In this document: piece after piece, positions 42,054 to 45,896 of the stretch
How positions within the stretch are numbered: position 1 is the first letter of the stretch
How the letters are laid out: the number at the start of each line of letters is the position of its first letter
Assembly: GCA_031553885.1 (NCBI GenBank)
Contig: JAVBKV010000044.1
Location: 1 to 45,896 of the forward strand
From: JAVBKV01 sp031553885
GTDB taxonomy: Bacteria > Bacteroidota > Bacteroidia > Bacteroidales > Azobacteroidaceae
DNA: 45,896 nt
Reading direction: 5' to 3'
Made by a program: the position numbers and the translations under genes
Notes under the pieces: model-generated
What the model was told of the DNA's origin: nothing
What the model saw: the letters and a program-made list of their open reading frames with translations, nothing else
Databases searched by the model: none

Positions 42054-44795
42054 TTAAAATTTAATGTTATAGGTGATAAAAGGAATCGGAGCACCGAAAA
42101 TAGACAGTTGATATCCTTTTATATCGTTTCCTTCCGAGACAAAATAGATCGAGTAGACATTCTTTCTTCCGGTAACGTTATATAAACCGATGGAGATAGA
42201 ACTATGGGTCAGGAGGGTCAATTTATGGCTGGGTTCTATGTTGAATGAAACATCCATGCGAAAATAATCCGGAATCCGGTAGGAGTTTCGGTCGGTATAA
42301 TATACCAATATGCTGTTTGTAGCCTGATTGTAGTACTTGCCGGCAGGAATGGTTATCGGCCTTCCTGTACTGTAATCCAGGTTGACAGAGCAGCTGTAAC
42401 GTTGAGTGAATCGATAATTGCCCGCCAGCTTGAAGTCATGAGGTTTATCGTAATCGGTAGCATACCAGTCCCCGTCATTAACCGGATTCGAGATTTTTTT
42501 ATCGCTTTGCCGCAGGAATGTCCGTGAGTAGGTATAACTAGCCCAGCCATTCAGTTTTCCGGTCGGTTTTTTAACAGATAGCTCGACTCCGTAAGCATAC
42601 CCTTCTGTATTGATTACATCTGTTTCAAGATGATGATTCATCAGTAGTTGTGCTCCACTCCGGTAATCCAGGTAGTCGTTCATTTTTTTATAATAAACTT
42701 CCAGTGATGTTTCCCAGTCTTTTTGGGGCGTGTTCATGTAGAGTCCGGTAGCTGCCTGCCATCCTTGTTGAGGACGGATATTCGCGTCGCTTAGTTTCCA
42801 GATATCGGTGGGCGACATGATAACCGTATTAGACAATTTGTGGATGTATTGGCGCATGGAATTAAATCCGGCTTTTACCGATAGATTATCGTTCAGCATG
42901 TATCTTGCTGAAAAACGGAATTCGGGTCCATGATAGGTTTTTATCAATTCATTGGATCCGGTATGTACCGTATCGGTAATTGTAGTTAAATAAGGAAGCA
43001 TGTCCGATTTGTACTGGAAGTAGGTTCTTGGGCCCAAGGCATTGAAAATGGAATAACGTATGCCTGCATTGATCGATAATTTAGGTGTAATTTCCCATTG
43101 ATCGCCTATGTAAAGCGCTGATTCCAGGGCTTTGTCTTTTTGTAATACATCCCGTTTTACAAGAGAACTTTTTCCTTCCGGTTCGTATGTGCCTGAATTT
43201 ATATCGTATAACATCGATTTGAATCCGAAATCAATGATGTGCTTGTTTGCGTTGTACAAAAAGTCTGCTTTCAGGTATGCCTGGTTGATGTCGAAAGAAA
43301 GTTTGAAAGCCGCCGCTTCATTTGCTGTTTCCGTATTTTCGTAATCATAATGGTCGTAGCCGACCGCAAAATTACCGATCAGTCGTTCATCGAATATTCT
43401 TTTCCATTTAGCAGAAGCGTTCAGGTTATTGTAAGCATATTTTTGATCCTTGTTGAAGGAAAACTGGTCATGACTAAAATACCCATAGACATTCAAGTGA
43501 TTTTTGGAATCGATTTTGTGAGCCAATACCGCTCCGGCATCATAAAAATCGGCAGAACCGTCTTTATATCCGCTTTTTTGTGGCAGTTGTTTTAAGATCC
43601 AGTCGGAGTAAGTAGTCCGTCCGCTTAATAGCAGGGATGTTTTTTGTTTAACAAGAGGAGTTTCAAGATTTAATTTGCTGGTAACCAGTCCTATTCCAGC
43701 CGATCCGTTGAATTTTTCCATGCTGGCTTCTTTTCCTGTAATATCCAATACCGAAGAAATACGTCCCCCGTATTGGGCCGGAATACTACTTTTATATAAT
43801 TCGGCATCTTGTATCATTTCGGAACTGAATGCAGTGAAAAAACCGAACAGGTGGTTGGGATTATAGATTGTTCCGTTATTGAGCAGAATGAGATTTTGGT
43901 CCGTAGCACCGCCCCGGACATTGAATCCAGAGGATGCTTCTCCGACGGTTTTAACTCCCGGGAGGGTTTGTATGGCCTTTAATATATCAGGTTCACCCAA
44001 AGCCATGGGTATGTTTTTTAATTTAGAAACCTGCAATTTTTCAACTCCGATATCTAAATTTCTTACTTTATTGGTTTTGGAAGCCAGTACTGTTACTTCA
44101 TCCAGTTCCCTGATTTCTTCAATTAGTTCAATATTCAAGGTTCCGTTACTATAAAGCATCAATTGTCTTCGTGATTCTTTGATATTAAATCCGCTTATCT
44201 CCAGTTGGAGTCGTCCGGAAGGCAAGTCGAACGAGTAATCTCCATTTTTATCGGTAGAAGTCGCAGCATAAGGCTCTTTTAGAAAAAGGGTAATACCTGT
44301 AAGCGGTTCGCCGGTTTTGGCGTCTGTTATTTTACCTTTGAGACGTACTTTATCCGGGGCATTTTTAGTATATGGGTCTCCGATTATGTATACTTTGTTC
44401 TCGGAAGAAGCATTTTCTATTTTTATCGTTGGAACATAAGCTTTTTGCGTTAAGACTTCCTGCTGTTTTTTATTTATAAATAACCGGGAGGTCGTATCCA
44501 ATTCTTTCTCTTTCAAAATGAAAATTTTATTTCCGTAGACAGAGGTTACATAAGGCGTATTTTTCAGCGCTTCCTTTAACAATAGTTCCGGAGAGTCTTC
44601 CGTATTTCCGACCCGGACATTGAAAGAAAGTTCCGCATCGGTATAGATGTGATAGTTACTAGTTGTCTCTATTTTTTCTATTAATGTTTCGATTGAAATG
44701 CTGTCATTTTCAATCGAAACATTCTGTTGAGCATTAACATTTGTCTGAAGAATACTTGTCAGACAGATAATAATCAAAAATACAGAATACCTCAT
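42054..44795 (-). CDS. TonB-dependent receptor with STN and carboxypeptidase-like N-terminal domains
   Basis: This 913-residue outer-membrane receptor has a signal peptide (1-22), an STN domain (about 24-100: ISIETLIEKIETTSNYHIYTDAEL), a carboxypeptidase-regulatory-like domain (about 148-225), a plug (about 245-355, with FNVRGG at 291-296) and a 22-strand-type barrel ending FITYNIKF. It should import a substrate using TonB energy. STN domains usually signal through an anti-sigma factor, but no FecR-type gene is adjacent. The DUF4249 lipoprotein, not SusD, is the partner gene, which argues against a classical starch/glycan utilisation locus. The substrate is unknown. Confidence 0.93.
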   Translation of the reverse strand: MRYSVFLIIICLTSILQTNVNAQQNVSIENDSISIETLIEKIETTSNYHIYTDAELSFNVRVGNTEDSPELLLKEALKNTPYVTSVYGNKIFILKEKELDTTSRLFINKKQQEVLTQKAYVPTIKIENASSENKVYIIGDPYTKNAPDKVRLKGKITDAKTGEPLTGITLFLKEPYAATSTDKNGDYSFDLPSGRLQLEISGFNIKESRRQLMLYSNGTLNIELIEEIRELDEVTVLASKTNKVRNLDIGVEKLQVSKLKNIPMALGEPDILKAIQTLPGVKTVGEASSGFNVRGGATDQNLILLNNGTIYNPNHLFGFFTAFSSEMIQDAELYKSSIPAQYGGRISSVLDITGKEASMEKFNGSAGIGLVTSKLNLETPLVKQKTSLLLSGRTTYSDWILKQLPQKSGYKDGSADFYDAGAVLAHKIDSKNHLNVYGYFSHDQFSFNKDQKYAYNNLNASAKWKRIFDERLIGNFAVGYDHYDYENTETANEAAAFKLSFDINQAYLKADFLYNANKHIIDFGFKSMLYDINSGTYEPEGKSSLVKRDVLQKDKALESALYIGDQWEITPKLSINAGIRYSIFNALGPRTYFQYKSDMLPYLTTITDTVHTGSNELIKTYHGPEFRFSARYMLNDNLSVKAGFNSMRQYIHKLSNTVIMSPTDIWKLSDANIRPQQGWQAATGLYMNTPQKDWETSLEVYYKKMNDYLDYRSGAQLLMNHHLETDVINTEGYAYGVELSVKKPTGKLNGWASYTYSRTFLRQSDKKISNPVNDGDWYATDYDKPHDFKLAGNYRFTQRYSCSVNLDYSTGRPITIPAGKYYNQATNSILVYYTDRNSYRIPDYFRMDVSFNIEPSHKLTLLTHSSISIGLYNVTGRKNVYSIYFVSEGNDIKGYQLSIFGAPIPFITYNIKF

Positions 44796-45511
44796 TATTT
44801 ACTGTTCGAGTTTATTAATTCTTCGCAATAACTACTTAACGTATTCAGGCTGAAATCTTTGTTTTTCCTAAAATTAAGCTTTTTGTCTTTTGCAAATTGA
44901 TTGATTTGTTTTTTGTACATGGGAAATAGCTTTGTAAAAGAACCCTTGTCTTTTACCTGGTGATAGTTTTCCCCGGATTGAATATAATGTTTGGTTCGCA
45001 AATCAAAATGAATATTCGATGTGCCTTTCTGAATAAAATATTTTTCTTTGCAGAGTAATTTCAGTTGTTTCCCTTCAAACATCAAGCGATAGTATCCATT
45101 TTTTAGCCCACTGTTCTGAGGGGGACTCAGCCATAGAAATACCTGGTTATGCAGGTTTATTCTTTCCACATTTTCCGGATCAATAATAATTCCATATCGT
45201 TTTTGTGGAGATAAAACAATTAATTGTTCTTTATACAGATCAAGCCGTAATTTTACATCGGGATAGTTACAGTCATTATACAATAAAACACCGTCCGTAA
45301 AATCATTATTTCCGTAATATGGGAAATCTGTGTACATGTTGGAGTTATAGCCCGATTCTATTTTTCCATTAAATATTCCGGCATAATCACCCGTGTTTTT
45401 CAGGTAGTGATCAATCGTTTTATCCTGAGCCTTTCCGGATGAAAAACCAGCTCCGAAAATCCATAACAATAAATACAATTTTATATTGATAGAAGAAAAA
45501 TCAACTTTCAT
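44795..45511 (-). CDS. Exported protein of unknown function heading the TonB cassette
   Basis: The 238-residue protein has an N-terminal signal (LYLLLWIFGAGFSSGKAQ, about residues 12-29). The body has beta-rich segments (DGVLLYNDCNYPDVKLRLDLYKEQLIVLSP, VFLWLSP, GYYRLMFEGKQLKLLCKEKYFI) and a lysine-rich helical C-terminal part. Similar small exported proteins are seen next to receptors of this type in Bacteroidota, but I cannot name a domain. Its stop shares one base with the receptor start (TAATG), so translation is coupled. TATATTTG at 45543-45550 on this strand is the likely -7 element. Confidence 0.75.
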   Translation of the reverse strand: MKVDFSSINIKLYLLLWIFGAGFSSGKAQDKTIDHYLKNTGDYAGIFNGKIESGYNSNMYTDFPYYGNNDFTDGVLLYNDCNYPDVKLRLDLYKEQLIVLSPQKRYGIIIDPENVERINLHNQVFLWLSPPQNSGLKNGYYRLMFEGKQLKLLCKEKYFIQKGTSNIHFDLRTKHYIQSGENYHQVKDKGSFTKLFPMYKKQINQFAKDKKLNFRKNKDFSLNTLSSYCEELINSNSK

Positions 45512-45542
45512 TGAAATAACAATAGTTTATAGATAAAAAAAA

Positions 45543-45550
45543 CAAATATA
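45543..45550 (-). promoter_or_regulatory. Promoter -7 element for the TonB cassette
   Basis: The minus strand reads TATATTTG, 31 bases before the first start codon. The -33 box is not clear. Confidence 0.55.
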
Positions 45551-45685
45551 ATCAAATTCTATATAAAAAAGGTAGTTTTAGAAAATGTTGAAAACAATTT
45601 GTCCACATTCTTTTTTTTTATGTTTGTTTTTATTTGTCTTATTTTTAGTGAAATGAAAATTTGTCTGAATATTTTTGAAAAAATA

Positions 45686-45717
45686 TTTGGCATATTTGAT
45701 TTAATGTATTACCTTTG
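45686..45717 (+). promoter_or_regulatory. Promoter of the tRNA-Val gene
   Basis: TTTG at 45686-45689 and TACCTTTG at 45710-45717 are 20 bases apart. The tRNA begins 42 bases downstream. Confidence 0.8.
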
Positions 45718-45759
45718 CAACGCTTTTCAGAGGAATGGCAATTAGAGAATATAAAATTC

Positions 45760-45837
45760 GGGCGTTTAGCTCAGCTGGTTCAGAGCATCTGCCTTACAAG
45801 CAGAGGGTCGGCGGTTCGAATCCGTCAACGCCCACCA
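45760..45837 (+). tRNA. tRNA-Val (anticodon TAC)
   Basis: GGGCGTT at 45760-45766 pairs with AACGCCC at 45827-45833, followed by A and an encoded CCA. The D stem GCTC/GAGC, the anticodon stem TCTGC/GCAGA with loop CTTACAA (anticodon TAC), and the T arm with TTCGAAT are all intact. It may be the first gene of a longer tRNA cluster, as the window ends 59 bases later. Confidence 0.97.
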
Positions 45838-45896
45838 AGACATAAAATTGGTGGAAGTCAACAAAAGACAGAAACTTCAATTAAAAGACAAAAATC

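Noticed and set aside
42054..45511. Polysaccharide utilisation locus
   Set aside because: The receptor has no SusD partner and no glycoside hydrolase, lyase or sulfatase is nearby; DUF4249 replaces SusD.

Overview
The window is a chromosomal segment of a Bacteroidota, most likely a Bacteroidales. The evidence is: an ssrA gene whose tag reads GENNYALAA; a protein with a type IX secretion (T9SS) C-terminal sorting domain; a TonB-dependent receptor with STN and carboxypeptidase-like N-terminal domains beside a DUF4249 lipoprotein; Rho with a very long insertion after its N-terminal helices; and repeated use of the Bacteroidota promoter core TAnnTTTG, often with TTTG 19-20 bp upstream. T9SS cargo makes an Odoribacter/Butyricimonas/Porphyromonas-like lineage more likely than Bacteroides proper, but this is inference. 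No phage, transposase, CRISPR array or antibiotic-resistance gene is visible.

Layout. 1-4.2 kb: terminator-like hairpins, then malQ and a T9SS-exported protein on the minus strand. 4.2-4.7 kb: tmRNA with a terminator. 4.7-6.4 kb: a sparse AT-rich stretch, an RDD membrane protein and a HigB/HigA-type toxin-antitoxin pair. 6.4-8.7 kb: an acyl-CoA synthetase and its XRE-cupin regulator, divergent from tilS. 8.8-15.7 kb (+): tilS, a radical SAM/SPASM protein, a GT4 glycosyltransferase, rho and an envelope protein overlapping rho. 15.8-18.1 kb: a DUF4136 lipoprotein, a small outer-membrane protein and a convergent GT2 glycosyltransferase. 18.1-20 kb: a possible small RNA, rpsO, and a convergent SPFH protein with an Arc-type regulator. 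20-23.4 kb: ahpC-ahpF and convergent alanine dehydrogenase. 23.4-28.5 kb (-): an operon-like run of ECF sigma factor, anti-sigma-like protein, DUF4252-like protein, barrel protein, ResB and CcsA. 28.6-29.8 kb: corA bracketed by inverted heptad repeats, with a perfect 34-bp inverted repeat downstream. 30-34.7 kb: an outer-membrane protein converging on fhs, preceded by uvrB. 34.8-45.5 kb (-): six envelope genes (uncharacterised exported protein, TonB receptor, DUF4249 lipoprotein, MG2/plug-like protein, DUF4419 protein, tandem FAD oxidoreductase). 45.8 kb: tRNA-Val(TAC).

Most of this is core housekeeping (tmRNA, tilS, rho, rpsO, uvrB, fhs, ahpCF, corA). The least explained parts are the TonB/DUF4249/MG2 cassette, the sigma-factor run reading into cytochrome c biogenesis, the radical SAM-GT4 pair between tilS and rho, the heptad inverted repeats, and the structured gap before rpsO. 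I did not find a system that can be called new with confidence; these are candidates. Family calls were made by reading motifs, without database searches.
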